From IMG/VR virus record IMGVR_UViG_3300011114_001058, positions 1 to 24,639 of that record: a DNA stretch of 24,639 bases; one strand, written 5' to 3'. The stretch is from a virus. The position numbers and the translations under genes are program-made. The number at the start of each line of letters is the position of its first letter. The first letter of the stretch is position 1. This document shows positions 1 through 7,723 of this stretch, in pieces. Below the pieces are notes generated by a model that worked only from the letters and a program-made list of their open reading frames with translations, was not told the DNA's origin and did not search any database.

Positions 1-8
1 CTTAATCA

Positions 9-338
9 TTGCTTGTTTCACCACGTCTTGGTTTCCAAGCTGCAAGAATTTTGAAATCATCTTTCAGAACTGGCACAGCAAACAATGATATCAATGCGAT
101 CGTTCATGATAAGTATCTACCTGGTGGATATATTATTAACCCATTCCTAACTAGTCCTTATAACTGGTTTATTCTTACTGATGAACCAAACGGTTTCAAA
201 ATGTTCCAACGTACGAACCTTGATATCGATTTCATTATGGATCCAGTGACCGATAACACAACAGTTCGTGCATTAGAGCGTTATAGCTTTGGTTGTTCTA
301 ACTGGCGTGGCACGTTCGGCGCACAAGGTTCAGCATAA
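9..338 (+). CDS. Major capsid protein, C-terminal part (truncated by window edge)
   Basis: This is the last ~109 residues of an HK97-fold-type major capsid protein, which forms the icosahedral shell. The clue is the segment GTANNDINAI followed by an aromatic/Asp-rich stretch (YNWFILTDEPNG) and an end of the form ALERYSFGCSNWRGTFGAQG, which I recognise from phage capsid proteins. The next genes are virion proteins, which fits. The frame has a TAA stop at 3-5, and the position 9 start would be TTG with no ribosome site visible, so this is not a real gene start. Restoring one base near positions 9-11 would join a preceding Leu-Asn-His to Leu-Leu-Val-Ser-Pro. A frameshift, sequence error or interrupted gene at the window edge is therefore likely. 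Family call fairly sure; exact 5' end unknown. Confidence 0.7.
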   Translation: MLVSPRLGFQAARILKSSFRTGTANNDINAIVHDKYLPGGYIINPFLTSPYNWFILTDEPNGFKMFQRTNLDIDFIMDPVTDNTTVRALERYSFGCSNWRGTFGAQGSA

Positions 339-361
339 AGGGATTTTAGAGGAGACTAGCT

Positions 362-2284
362 ATGGCTGATAATGCCTATTTAACGAATACAAATATTCCT
401 TTAGGGTCTGAATTTAATGATGGTACAAGACTTGGTCCTATTCTAGATAGAACCGTTGTTTCAGGTGCTGGCGTTAATGGTCAAGGATTTCCTTATTCGA
501 ATACCACTGTGCAACCATATTCCTATACACAATGGGGATTAGGAATGTTTACGTCTGCTAAAAATACGTACAACATAATTCCTAGAGGACCTAGTGTTGC
601 AGGTAATATTGTTGGATTTGGTGCACCATTTTCACCTGCTGGCGCTGCAAATCTTGCACTTTCTCAAGATGGATACGTATCAACTTCTGGAATTGCTGGA
701 AATGGTAGCACCTATCTTCAATTAGATTGGCCTAGAGCTTTATCTGTTACTATTGCCAATGGTAATATTGGTGCAATTGCAACAATAACAGTTTTTGGAC
801 AAGACTATTATGGTGTTTCATTACAAGAATCTGTAGTGGTAAATGAAGCTGGTACCTATGATCTTAAAAAAGCTTTTTATACCGTTACTAGAGTGTATTG
901 GAATGGTGCCGCAACTGGTTCTACTGTTCAGATTCAAGCTACAGATACTTTTGGTTTACCGTTTAGATTAAAATCTGCCGGTGATATTGATTCTATACGT
1001 TGGGGTAATGCTTCTGATATGTCTACTTCAGAAGAAGATGTATCATCTAATAATTTAACTGGTGTAGCGACTTTAGCATCAAGCCCAGGATCAGTAATTG
1101 TTAACAGCCCAGCTGTAACAAAAGCAAGCAATATTCAAGTTACAGTCAATACAGCAATTGGAGCTGCTAGAGGTCATTTATCAGTACCAGTAGCAGATGT
1201 TATTAATAATACTTCTTTTGTCATAAATTCTGATGCTGATGATCAAAGTACAATAAATTGGTTAATTACTAATCCACCTTTTGTAACAGGAAGTTCTGCT
1301 ACTTATGGAGCTGGAGCTAGTAATATGATTAATGGTGCTATTACAATTCCATCCACAAATGTTAATGCAAATAGTTTTATTTATTCTAATGTATCAACTT
1401 TTGGAACAGCACATGGTTCATGGAGTATTTTAAATATTAATCCAGAAGTAAGTTTTACTATAACTTCAACTGATGATACCGAAACCTCTAGTGCTGAATG
1501 GGCAATTATGCCACAAGAATGGGTTAGTGGTATTTCTACTAATATGGTAGCTGGTGTTATTAATGTTAATACAACTTCGGTTCAAAGTAATAGTATTATC
1601 CTTGTTAACTACCAAACAATTTCAGGTACGGCAGGTACATTATCAGTACGTTCAAATGAAATAATTCCCGGTGTAGGATTTACCATTAGATCTGGTAGCA
1701 ATATTGATACTTCAACTGTTAAATGGACTATTCTTCAAAATATACAAGGATTAACACAGGGTACAGCTACTTTAGCAGCTGGTACAGCAACTATTGCTAC
1801 CACATCTGTTGCAGCTAATAGTGTTATTTTAGCTTGTTACAATACTTTAGGTGGTGCTGCTAATGGTACGTGGATTGATGTTACAACAAAAAATAACGGT
1901 GTTAGCTTTATTGTTCAGGCAAAAGATAACGCAGGAAATCTTGTAAATACTGATGTATCAACATTTAACTGGGTAATTTTCCCATATAATATGGTTATAG
2001 CTGATTATGCTGCGCCACTAGGTGACTTTATTCCAGCAGATGATAATACAGCAACTAACACAACTGGAGATGTAAGGGGCACATATAAACCTTCGACTCC
2101 GGCTAATGGATATAATGTATTACATTTTACAGCCTTTATCAGTGGATTTGATAATTTCGTAAGTCAACAAGCTTCTGTTCCGCTTCCAGCGGGTGGTCAA
2201 GTTGGTGCATTGCGAACGCGTCGTCAAATTACCATCGATGATCAGGTTGGTGTAATGCAATATTACTCAGGAACACCTGCATAA
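362..2284 (+). CDS. Virion structural protein with four inserted beta-sandwich-like repeats
   Basis: A 640-residue structural protein directly behind the capsid gene, started by ATG with a GAGGAG ribosome site. Residues 1-230 and 545-640 read as one split domain; the end carries TNTTGDVRGTYKP, a stretch I associate with capsid-neighbouring virion proteins. Between them are four related repeats of 60-75 residues at about 244-302, 322-383, 395-458 and 471-540. Each has the pattern G-x-I-x-V-x-TTSV-x-x-NS-x-I near its start, G-x-x-S-F-x-I in the middle and W-x-I at its end. The region around residues 125-195 resembles the next protein (positions 2284-3042), so the two are probably paralogues. 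A capsid decoration or head-surface role is inferred from gene order. The repeats look like surface-exposed Ig-like modules, but I cannot name their fold. Stop and next start overlap by one base. Confidence 0.6.
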   Translation: MADNAYLTNTNIPLGSEFNDGTRLGPILDRTVVSGAGVNGQGFPYSNTTVQPYSYTQWGLGMFTSAKNTYNIIPRGPSVAGNIVGFGAPFSPAGAANLALSQDGYVSTSGIAGNGSTYLQLDWPRALSVTIANGNIGAIATITVFGQDYYGVSLQESVVVNEAGTYDLKKAFYTVTRVYWNGAATGSTVQIQATDTFGLPFRLKSAGDIDSIRWGNASDMSTSEEDVSSNNLTGVATLASSPGSVIVNSPAVTKASNIQVTVNTAIGAARGHLSVPVADVINNTSFVINSDADDQSTINWLITNPPFVTGSSATYGAGASNMINGAITIPSTNVNANSFIYSNVSTFGTAHGSWSILNINPEVSFTITSTDDTETSSAEWAIMPQEWVSGISTNMVAGVINVNTTSVQSNSIILVNYQTISGTAGTLSVRSNEIIPGVGFTIRSGSNIDTSTVKWTILQNIQGLTQGTATLAAGTATIATTSVAANSVILACYNTLGGAANGTWIDVTTKNNGVSFIVQAKDNAGNLVNTDVSTFNWVIFPYNMVIADYAAPLGDFIPADDNTATNTTGDVRGTYKPSTPANGYNVLHFTAFISGFDNFVSQQASVPLPAGGQVGALRTRRQITIDDQVGVMQYYSGTPA

Positions 2285-3042
2285 TGAGTCAAGCACAGAT
2301 TATTGTTTGGGAACCGTCTAGTGGAAATACAGATACTATAGCTTCTGTTCAAGCACTTGCTGGTGCAGGAAACTTAGTACTTAATACCAATACGCTCCCA
2401 AACAATACTTTGGCTTTTCCTACTACTACCAATCCATTTGGATCTTATATCTATAATGGCGTAGCAAGAGCTGTTTTGATTTCAAGTAGTGCTAATCTAA
2501 GTGCGCTAAATGTAACAATTACAGGTCTTGGTTCGGCCGTTGATGGTGTGGGTAATCCTACGGGACCAATTTTTAACACTTATTCAGAAACCATAACTGG
2601 TCCTAATAATGATAATGTTGAAACCCTAGGTGTTTTTACACGCATAGATTCTATTTCAATAAATGGGGCTGCAGCAAATATTAGCGCCGGTTTCGGTACG
2701 TATGGGATTACACATTATTTGTTTCCTGATTATGACCGTAAAGCTTGGTATGCATCATGTTCGGCACAAGTATTTGCAACTACGTCGCTTTTATATAGTG
2801 GGTATGTAAGTCTGAATAAACCTTCTTATCCAAGTTTGGCTGGATATGGAAATATTATGCCTTTTGTTGGTGGAGAAATTCCAGCTTTTCCAATAGCAAC
2901 TAATATGACTGGTGCTAGTGATAATCAAATTGCACAACTGAATTATCCCATCGCAACAATCTGGTGGCGAATAGAAGATAATGCCGTTTTAAATGCAGAC
3001 GAAAAAGCTATTTTCACGTTCCTACAACAAGGAATTACGTGA
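2284..3042 (+). CDS. Virion structural protein, paralogue of the preceding gene's core
   Basis: A 252-residue soluble, beta-rich protein rich in Asn, Thr, Ser and Gly, with no membrane segment. Its start overlaps the previous stop (TAATG), implying translational coupling. Residues ~58-145 (GVARAVLISS ... VFTRIDSISINGAA) align with residues ~125-195 of the preceding protein (RALSVTIANG ... FYTVTRVYWNGAA), so the pair probably arose by duplication without the repeat insert. The C-terminal third has an aromatic ending (ATIWWRIEDNAVL) and a short helix. A head-decoration or head-completion role is inferred from position only. Confidence 0.55.
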   Translation: MSQAQIIVWEPSSGNTDTIASVQALAGAGNLVLNTNTLPNNTLAFPTTTNPFGSYIYNGVARAVLISSSANLSALNVTITGLGSAVDGVGNPTGPIFNTYSETITGPNNDNVETLGVFTRIDSISINGAAANISAGFGTYGITHYLFPDYDRKAWYASCSAQVFATTSLLYSGYVSLNKPSYPSLAGYGNIMPFVGGEIPAFPIATNMTGASDNQIAQLNYPIATIWWRIEDNAVLNADEKAIFTFLQQGIT

Positions 3043-3239
3043 TGAGTAAAAAATGGATTCAAGATGCTTTATCATCCTCATCTAAAGAAAAACTTCATAA
3101 TGACTTGGGCGTTCCAGAAGGCAAGAAAATTCCTCGTCGTATGATAATGCGTGCTGAACATAGTTCTGATCCAAAATTAGCTAGACGTGCGCGTTTAGCA
3201 GATACATTAAGTCATTTTCATCACAGAGGTAATAGATAA
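3042..3239 (+). CDS. Small basic phage protein of the KKWIQ.A / RRARLA.TL type
   Basis: A 65-residue basic protein. The ATG at 3042 overlaps the preceding TGA by one base, so I prefer it over the GTG at 3039. It opens with SKKWIQDAL, has LGVPEGKKIP in the middle and ends in ARRARLADTLSHF. I recall the same three-part layout in small hypothetical proteins encoded near capsid genes of many phages, whose function is not established. The high Lys/Arg content would suit binding to DNA or to a head protein, but that is a guess. Coupled translation suggests production in proportion to the two upstream virion proteins. Confidence 0.6.
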   Translation: MSKKWIQDALSSSSKEKLHNDLGVPEGKKIPRRMIMRAEHSSDPKLARRARLADTLSHFHHRGNR

Positions 3240-3243
3240 GTGA

Positions 3244-4356
3244 ATGGCAACAAGCAATTCGTACGTTTTTGGAATCACTACACAGATAGATGAATTTTTC
3301 AGAGAATCCTTTGAACGCATAGGCGTTAAAGGAAATGAAATCTCTGAACCAATGATTGCTTCAGCTCAAATGTCTGCCAATCTTGCTTTAACAGATTGGA
3401 TGGGAAAAGTTCCTCTTACGTGGATGCGTAAACGTCAGATGATTACCTTGTATCAAGGTCAAATGACATATCAACTTCCCCCACAAATGACGCAGATTAT
3501 TGATGTCATTGCTATTCAACCCCAACGATTAAATACAGGTGGTATAGCTTTATCCTCTACGGTTGCTTCTGGTTCCGCAGCAAATGTTTTTGATCCTAAT
3601 TCTACAGCAGGGTGTACACTTGCTAATCCTAATGGAGATATTGGATACAATTACGGGACAAATACATTAAGCACTAACAATAGCTTTAATGGAAATTCCA
3701 TATTTTATGTAGGCATTCAGCCATTAAATAATAATTCAGTTTATAAACTTGCGGTTCAATATTCTTTTGATGGTGCTAATTGGTTAACCATTAATACACC
3801 TAAACAAACCATTTATAACATGGATCAAATAGGATGGATTGTTATTGAAAATTCTTTAAATGCTCAATATTGGAGAATTTTAGAGACAGGCGGTGCTACT
3901 CTAGCTATCCAACAATTGTATTTTGCTGAACCTATTAATAATGGCCAAGGAGACAGGGCATTAACTGCTCTTTCTTATACCCAATGGATGCAAGTTTCTA
4001 ATAAATTAACGCAGAGTTATCCCTCTGGATATTTTTTTAATTCTCAAGCTAATCCAACAATTACGTTGTGGCCGGTTCCCAATCAAACGTATACAGGTTT
4101 ACTGTATACAGGGTATTTTTACCCTCAAGATGTCACGTATCTTTTTAATGAATTTGATGTTCCAAGACGGTTTGTTGAAGCACTAGTAGCTGAGCTTGCC
4201 TATCGATTAGCTTCAAAATCTATTTTTAATGTTCCATCAGACAAAATTGTTCAATTAAAAGAAGACAAAGTTGAAGCCTTTAATAATGCGGCAATGACAG
4301 ATCAATCAAACTTTATTTTGTCATTCAAACCAGATTTTAGTTATTTGGGTAAATAA
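3244..4356 (+). CDS. P22 gp4-like head-to-tail connector with an inserted discoidin-like domain
   Basis: A 370-residue connector candidate, expected to bind below the portal and start the tail. Residues 1-95 are helical with a WMRKRQMITLYQGQMTYQLP segment. Residues ~234-345 hold the typical end of this group: ITLWPVPNQTYTG, then YFYPQDVTYL, then DVPRRFVEALVAELAYRLA. Residues ~97-233 are an extra beta-rich block ending in AQYWRILETGGATLAIQQLYF. That pattern is typical of discoidin/F5-8C-like sandwiches, which often bind sugars or other proteins. The usual gp4-type protein is shorter, near 160-240 residues, so the insert explains the length. The next gene begins at the base after the stop. The connector call is good; the insert's role is unknown. 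Confidence 0.65.
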   Translation: MATSNSYVFGITTQIDEFFRESFERIGVKGNEISEPMIASAQMSANLALTDWMGKVPLTWMRKRQMITLYQGQMTYQLPPQMTQIIDVIAIQPQRLNTGGIALSSTVASGSAANVFDPNSTAGCTLANPNGDIGYNYGTNTLSTNNSFNGNSIFYVGIQPLNNNSVYKLAVQYSFDGANWLTINTPKQTIYNMDQIGWIVIENSLNAQYWRILETGGATLAIQQLYFAEPINNGQGDRALTALSYTQWMQVSNKLTQSYPSGYFFNSQANPTITLWPVPNQTYTGLLYTGYFYPQDVTYLFNEFDVPRRFVEALVAELAYRLASKSIFNVPSDKIVQLKEDKVEAFNNAAMTDQSNFILSFKPDFSYLGK

Positions 4357-4923
4357 ATGCGTATTGGATCTAAGGGAAAATACACTAGGCAAAACAAACA
4401 AAAACCACGTGGTATTGGAACATGTGATTACAGCGGTTTAATGGTTCGCCATAGTAATATGATTCAACAATACCAATATCGAGGTAATGGACTTGTTTGG
4501 ACAGGTTTTTGGGTAAATCCAAAGTTTGCCGATAAACCTAATCCACAAGATCTTGTTCCTATTATTCGCTTAGATCCAGTTCCACTTAATCATGCTCGCC
4601 CAGATCCAATCGTTTATGACAATACAATTAGCACAATTACCATTGATGTAAGTGGAGGAATCGACATTCTGCTTACTGAACAACAATTTGATAATATGGT
4701 TATTAGATTTATTGGAGTGTTAACAAATAATATTACAGTATTTATTCCCAATACTTTTAATGAATTCTATGCTATTAATTTAGCAACAGGTGGTTTTACT
4801 TTAGCAATGCAAATAGAAGGGAATGCTGCTCCAGGTTTAATTATACCAGCAGCAGATCCGCTTACTAATACAGGACCTTTAGTATCGAATAATTTTATAA
4901 GTTTAAATTTTGTTTATCATTAG
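4357..4923 (+). CDS. Virion protein: degenerate zinc-ribbon-like N-terminus fused to a fibre-type beta module
   Basis: A 188-residue protein whose ATG directly follows the preceding stop. Residues ~20-85 (GTCDYSGLMVRHSNM ... NPKFADKPNPQDLVPI) match the outline of small phage proteins with a Cys-Asp-x-Cys-Gly ... Cys-x-x-Cys ribbon followed by PQD. Here only one of the expected four Cys remains, so metal binding is probably lost. Residues ~92-175 follow a phage fibre module pattern: ITIDVSGGIDILLTEQQ, then FIGVLTNNITVFIP, then INLATGGFTLAMQ. Its place between a connector and the first fibre gene suggests an adaptor joining fibres to the tail stub. This is inferred from domain resemblance and order, not from a sure family match. 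Confidence 0.5.
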   Translation: MRIGSKGKYTRQNKQKPRGIGTCDYSGLMVRHSNMIQQYQYRGNGLVWTGFWVNPKFADKPNPQDLVPIIRLDPVPLNHARPDPIVYDNTISTITIDVSGGIDILLTEQQFDNMVIRFIGVLTNNITVFIPNTFNEFYAINLATGGFTLAMQIEGNAAPGLIIPAADPLTNTGPLVSNNFISLNFVYH

Positions 4924-4935
4924 AGGATACACTTT

Positions 4936-6006
4936 ATGGCAAATGCTTCTGATACTTCTCATTATGTCTTGGTTAGTCCTGACACTACATTGCCCAATTC
5001 TCAAACATTAACGGCGGGTACAGGATTATCTGTTAGTTCTGGTGGTGCAGGTGGACATATTACGGTCGCTGCTGACGGAGCATTAGCAAATTTTGCAAAT
5101 CTTATTGGACCCCAAGGTTTTGTTGTTTATAACCCGTCCAATAAAGTTATAAAAACTGTTGTTTTTCAAAGTGATGGAAGCATTGCAATTAATGATCCTG
5201 GTGGAAATGGTGCGCCACCTACTTTTGGAGTTGTTCCACAAACAACAAATCAATTAATTCAAGCAAGTGGAAATGCAGGATCAAGTGTAGGTAATTATCC
5301 TCAAATTAATTTTTCGGGAACAAATGGTATAAGTTGTTCAGTATCAGCTGATGCAGCTAATAACCGTATTCTTGTAAGTTACAGTGGGTTAAATGCTTCA
5401 TCTCAATGGTCTTTATATCCTGCCATTACAAATGTTAATTTATCTGGATATAAAATTTTTAATTTAGCAGATCCAACTGATGCTCAAGATGCTGTAACAA
5501 AAAATTATGTAGATCTTCATAGTGGTGGAGCTCCTATTGGAGCCTCCTATTTAACTGCATCTGAAAATAGCACGCTTACAAATGAAATTAATCTAGGTGC
5601 TCTTGATTCTGGAATTCTTGTAAGTACAGTAAATTCAGGCGTTGCAACAATTTCTACCTACAATATTGTCCCTGTTACAGCAACTTTACAAACACTTAAT
5701 GCAACAACAACTACATTATTTTCTATTCCTTTGACAACAAATCAATCAGTGACCGTAACCGGTTCAATTATTGGATCAAGTGATGATCATGCAGACACAA
5801 CAGGTGCGTGGTTTACAGCAACAGTTGGAAGATCGGCAACTGATGTTTATATGGTAGGAACGCCATTTTTACTAGTTAATGCATCTTCTTCAACAAATGT
5901 AGTTATTACTGCTGATACTTTAACACAATCTGTATTGTGTCAGGTCACAGGAATTGTTGCTACTACGTATAATTGGTCGGTCAGTTATACATCTCAATTA
6001 ATTTAA
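4936..6006 (+). CDS. Tail fibre, type-A N-terminus with ATTYNW C-terminal domain
   Basis: A 356-residue trimeric-fibre candidate with a GAGG ribosome site. Residues 1-150 form N-terminal module A (MANASDTSHYVLVS, TLPNSQ, GGAGG, ADAANNRI), shared with the fibre at 7724-9424 and probably the virion-attachment part. Residues ~175-195 hold the phage fibre repeat NLADPTDAQDAVTKNYVD. Residues ~200-220 (YLTASENSTLTNEINLG) are a common shaft-to-tip hinge. The last ~105 residues end in GIVATTYNWSVSYT and are homologous to the tip of the next gene (6023-6514), although the two N-termini are unrelated. A receptor-binding role is inferred. First gene of a four-fibre array. Confidence 0.75.
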   Translation: MANASDTSHYVLVSPDTTLPNSQTLTAGTGLSVSSGGAGGHITVAADGALANFANLIGPQGFVVYNPSNKVIKTVVFQSDGSIAINDPGGNGAPPTFGVVPQTTNQLIQASGNAGSSVGNYPQINFSGTNGISCSVSADAANNRILVSYSGLNASSQWSLYPAITNVNLSGYKIFNLADPTDAQDAVTKNYVDLHSGGAPIGASYLTASENSTLTNEINLGALDSGILVSTVNSGVATISTYNIVPVTATLQTLNATTTTLFSIPLTTNQSVTVTGSIIGSSDDHADTTGAWFTATVGRSATDVYMVGTPFLLVNASSSTNVVITADTLTQSVLCQVTGIVATTYNWSVSYTSQLI

Positions 6007-6019
6007 ATTTAGGAGAATT

Positions 6020-6054
6020 TAAATGGCTAATATTAAAAATGCACAAACATTTAG
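6020..6054 (+). repeat. Direct repeat B, copy 1 (fibre gene start)
   Basis: A 35-base stretch spanning the start codon and first codons of the 163-aa fibre. It is identical to 6550-6584 and nearly repeated at 7434-7460. Low divergence compared with flanking sequence suggests recent duplication or gene conversion. Confidence 0.85.
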
Positions 6055-6514
6055 CGGTGCAATTACAACAAGTTCTGATCTTGTAGTTGATGGTGCTTTT
6101 AAAAAAGCAGCTGGCGCAGTTAATGGTTATTTCCTTCAAACTGATGCAATTGGTACTGGTACTTGGGCGCCTGTATCTGGTGCCCCTTCTACTGCTACAG
6201 TACAAACTACTGATGCAACCCCAACTACGCTCTTATCTATATCGTTGGGCGCAAGTAGTGTTTTAACGTTAAATGGAATTGTCGAAGCAGCTGATGCAGC
6301 ATATACAGATGCAACAGGTGGTTCACTTGTCGCTACCGCATTGCGTGCAGCAGGAGCAGCAATTAATGTTGGAGCTCCTTTTGTGGCAGTTTTAGCAACT
6401 TCTACCGGAACATTTAATGTGGCAGTTTCAGGAAACAATTTAGTTGTAACCGTAACAGGTATTGCAGCGACAACATATAATTGGAAAATAACTTATACTG
6501 TTTCAACAAATTAA
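6023..6514 (+). CDS. Short tail fibre, type-B N-terminus with ATTYNW C-terminal domain
   Basis: A 163-residue fibre candidate with an AGGAG ribosome site. Residues 1-12 are module B (MANIKNAQTFSG), identical in the next gene and in the broken copy at 7436. Residues ~40-52 (GYFLQTDAIGTGTWAPV) are the phage fibre motif that often precedes a tip. Residues ~58-163 are homologous to the last ~105 residues of the preceding fibre, including GIAATTYNWKITYT. It therefore carries one neighbour's start and the other neighbour's tip, direct evidence of module exchange or duplication. It is small for a whole fibre and may be a tip or adaptor unit. Confidence 0.7.
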   Translation: MANIKNAQTFSGAITTSSDLVVDGAFKKAAGAVNGYFLQTDAIGTGTWAPVSGAPSTATVQTTDATPTTLLSISLGASSVLTLNGIVEAADAAYTDATGGSLVATALRAAGAAINVGAPFVAVLATSTGTFNVAVSGNNLVVTVTGIAATTYNWKITYTVSTN

Positions 6515-6549
6515 TTTTTTGGGTGTAATCTATTTAACTAAGGTTTATA

Positions 6550-6584
6550 TAAATGGCTAATATTAAAAATGCACAAACATTTAG
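6550..6584 (+). repeat. Direct repeat B, copy 2 (fibre gene start)
   Basis: Identical over 35 bases to 6020-6054. It covers the start of the 264-aa fibre. Similarity drops quickly downstream, so the repeat marks a junction between a shared start and a private body. Confidence 0.85.
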
Positions 6585-7347
6585 TGGTACAGTTACAATA
6601 AGTTCTGATGGGACTGATCTTACGACTATTACCCCTCTATCTATAACTTTTGATGATGGAACAATCTCTTCTATTTCGGTGAATAGCGGAAATCTTACTT
6701 GTCTTGGTAATAATCTAAATTTAAATGCAAATGACAATGTAAGTATTAATGCAACTAATGATGCTATTACTATTACCGCAGATGACAATATTTCATTAAC
6801 AAGTGCCGGTGAAGGTAATATAAATTTAGACGCTCCTAATATTAATAGTTATGGTTGGGCTCTCCCTATATGTCTGAATGTATTTGAAACTTCTTCTTAT
6901 AGTTATACTAATGGTGGGCAGGTATTTGGAGATGTATATCAAATAGCATTTAACTTACCTAATCAATTTTTTAGTAATGTTCCACAATCTGGATATACGG
7001 CGACAAGATGGCAAATAAACTTTGATTTAAACCAATTTAATATGACATATAATTCTGATAAAGGGTACGCAATATATTTTGAATTATGGGACAGTAATTC
7101 AAATGTTTATTCACCATTTCTTTATAATCAATTAACCCCATTTTGTAGGTGGAATAATCCCGCAGGTTTTAGTAATGGAACTTATAGCAGTTTTAGTTCC
7201 GTTAATTGGTGTGATTATGTTGATTTAGGAGGTATGGCAGGAACTTTTGATGGTAATTTAACATTACATTTATTTATTGCAGGAGATAATCCTTTTACAT
7301 CTGATTTTAAATTAAAATTAGGATTTACAAGAATTAACAGAATTTAA
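6553..7347 (+). CDS. Tail fibre, type-B N-terminus with a distinct C-terminal domain
   Basis: A 264-residue fibre candidate. It shares the first 12 residues with the preceding fibre, and its 5' end is identical over 35 bases. Residues ~30-92 are short beta-strand repeats (LNANDNVSINATNDAITITA), the look of a beta-helical or beta-prism shaft. Residues ~95-264 form an aromatic-rich domain (WQINFDLNQFN, YAIYFELWDSNSNVYSPF, LHLFIAGDN, KLKLGFTRI) with no copy elsewhere in the window; I do not recognise its family. A receptor-binding tip is the natural reading. The ribosome site is weak (AAGG about nine bases before the ATG). Confidence 0.65.
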   Translation: MANIKNAQTFSGTVTISSDGTDLTTITPLSITFDDGTISSISVNSGNLTCLGNNLNLNANDNVSINATNDAITITADDNISLTSAGEGNINLDAPNINSYGWALPICLNVFETSSYSYTNGGQVFGDVYQIAFNLPNQFFSNVPQSGYTATRWQINFDLNQFNMTYNSDKGYAIYFELWDSNSNVYSPFLYNQLTPFCRWNNPAGFSNGTYSSFSSVNWCDYVDLGGMAGTFDGNLTLHLFIAGDNPFTSDFKLKLGFTRINRI

Positions 7348-7433
7348 AAATAAAATCATTTGATATATGTTATATTATGCCTCAACCAGTAATAGTTAAA
7401 ATAAATTCTAAAATATACAATATACCCATTTTA

Positions 7434-7460
7434 AAATGGCTAATATTAAAAATGCACAAA
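7434..7460 (+). repeat. Direct repeat B, copy 3 (broken fibre start)
   Basis: 27 bases identical to the first part of repeat B (from 6021). After it the CA present in the other two copies is missing, which shifts the frame and gives a stop two codons later. Confidence 0.8.
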
Positions 7461-7641
7461 TTTAACAAAAAGCACAACAGCTTCAACTATAACTGGGCCC
7501 TAAGGGAACGAACATGTAACCAGCCGCCACTTTGGTTTTATTTGTTCAATGTCGGTACTTCTAGAGGGGATATCTTTAGCTCCTGCCTTAACTGGTACAG
7601 GTTCATTAGATAATGGAATTATTATTATTGAAGGTTATTAA
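7436..7641 (+). pseudogene. Decayed type-B tail fibre gene remnant
   Basis: The copy opens ATG-GCT-AAT with the same eight residues as the two upstream type-B fibres (MANIKNAQ). A two-base deletion against them then leads to a stop after nine codons. Fibre-like fragments follow in other frames: Thr/Ser-rich TKSTTASTITGP near 7460-7500, and APALTGTGSLDNGIIII ending at TAA 7639-7641. At least two further shifts would be needed to join them. No ribosome site is seen. This remnant is the main content of the 376-base gap 7348-7723; the rest (7642-7723) is very AT-rich and holds no gene I can support. Confidence 0.65.
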
Positions 7642-7723
7642 GCATTTATTCTTTAAATAAAAATAAAGACAAAGTAAATAAAACCGTTTATTATTTATAT
7701 ATATAATATATTTATCTATTCTT

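Noticed and set aside
934-1131. Minus-strand frames inside structural genes (also 6136-6438, 6534-6788, 12496-12840, 17479-17817)
   Set aside because: All lie opposite well-supported plus-strand genes, lack ribosome sites and show no domain.
7377-7613. Plus-strand open frame of 78 codons through the decayed fibre copy
   Set aside because: Its start lies in the spacer, no ribosome site is present, and it reads the fibre remnant out of frame; the peptide has no recognisable domain.
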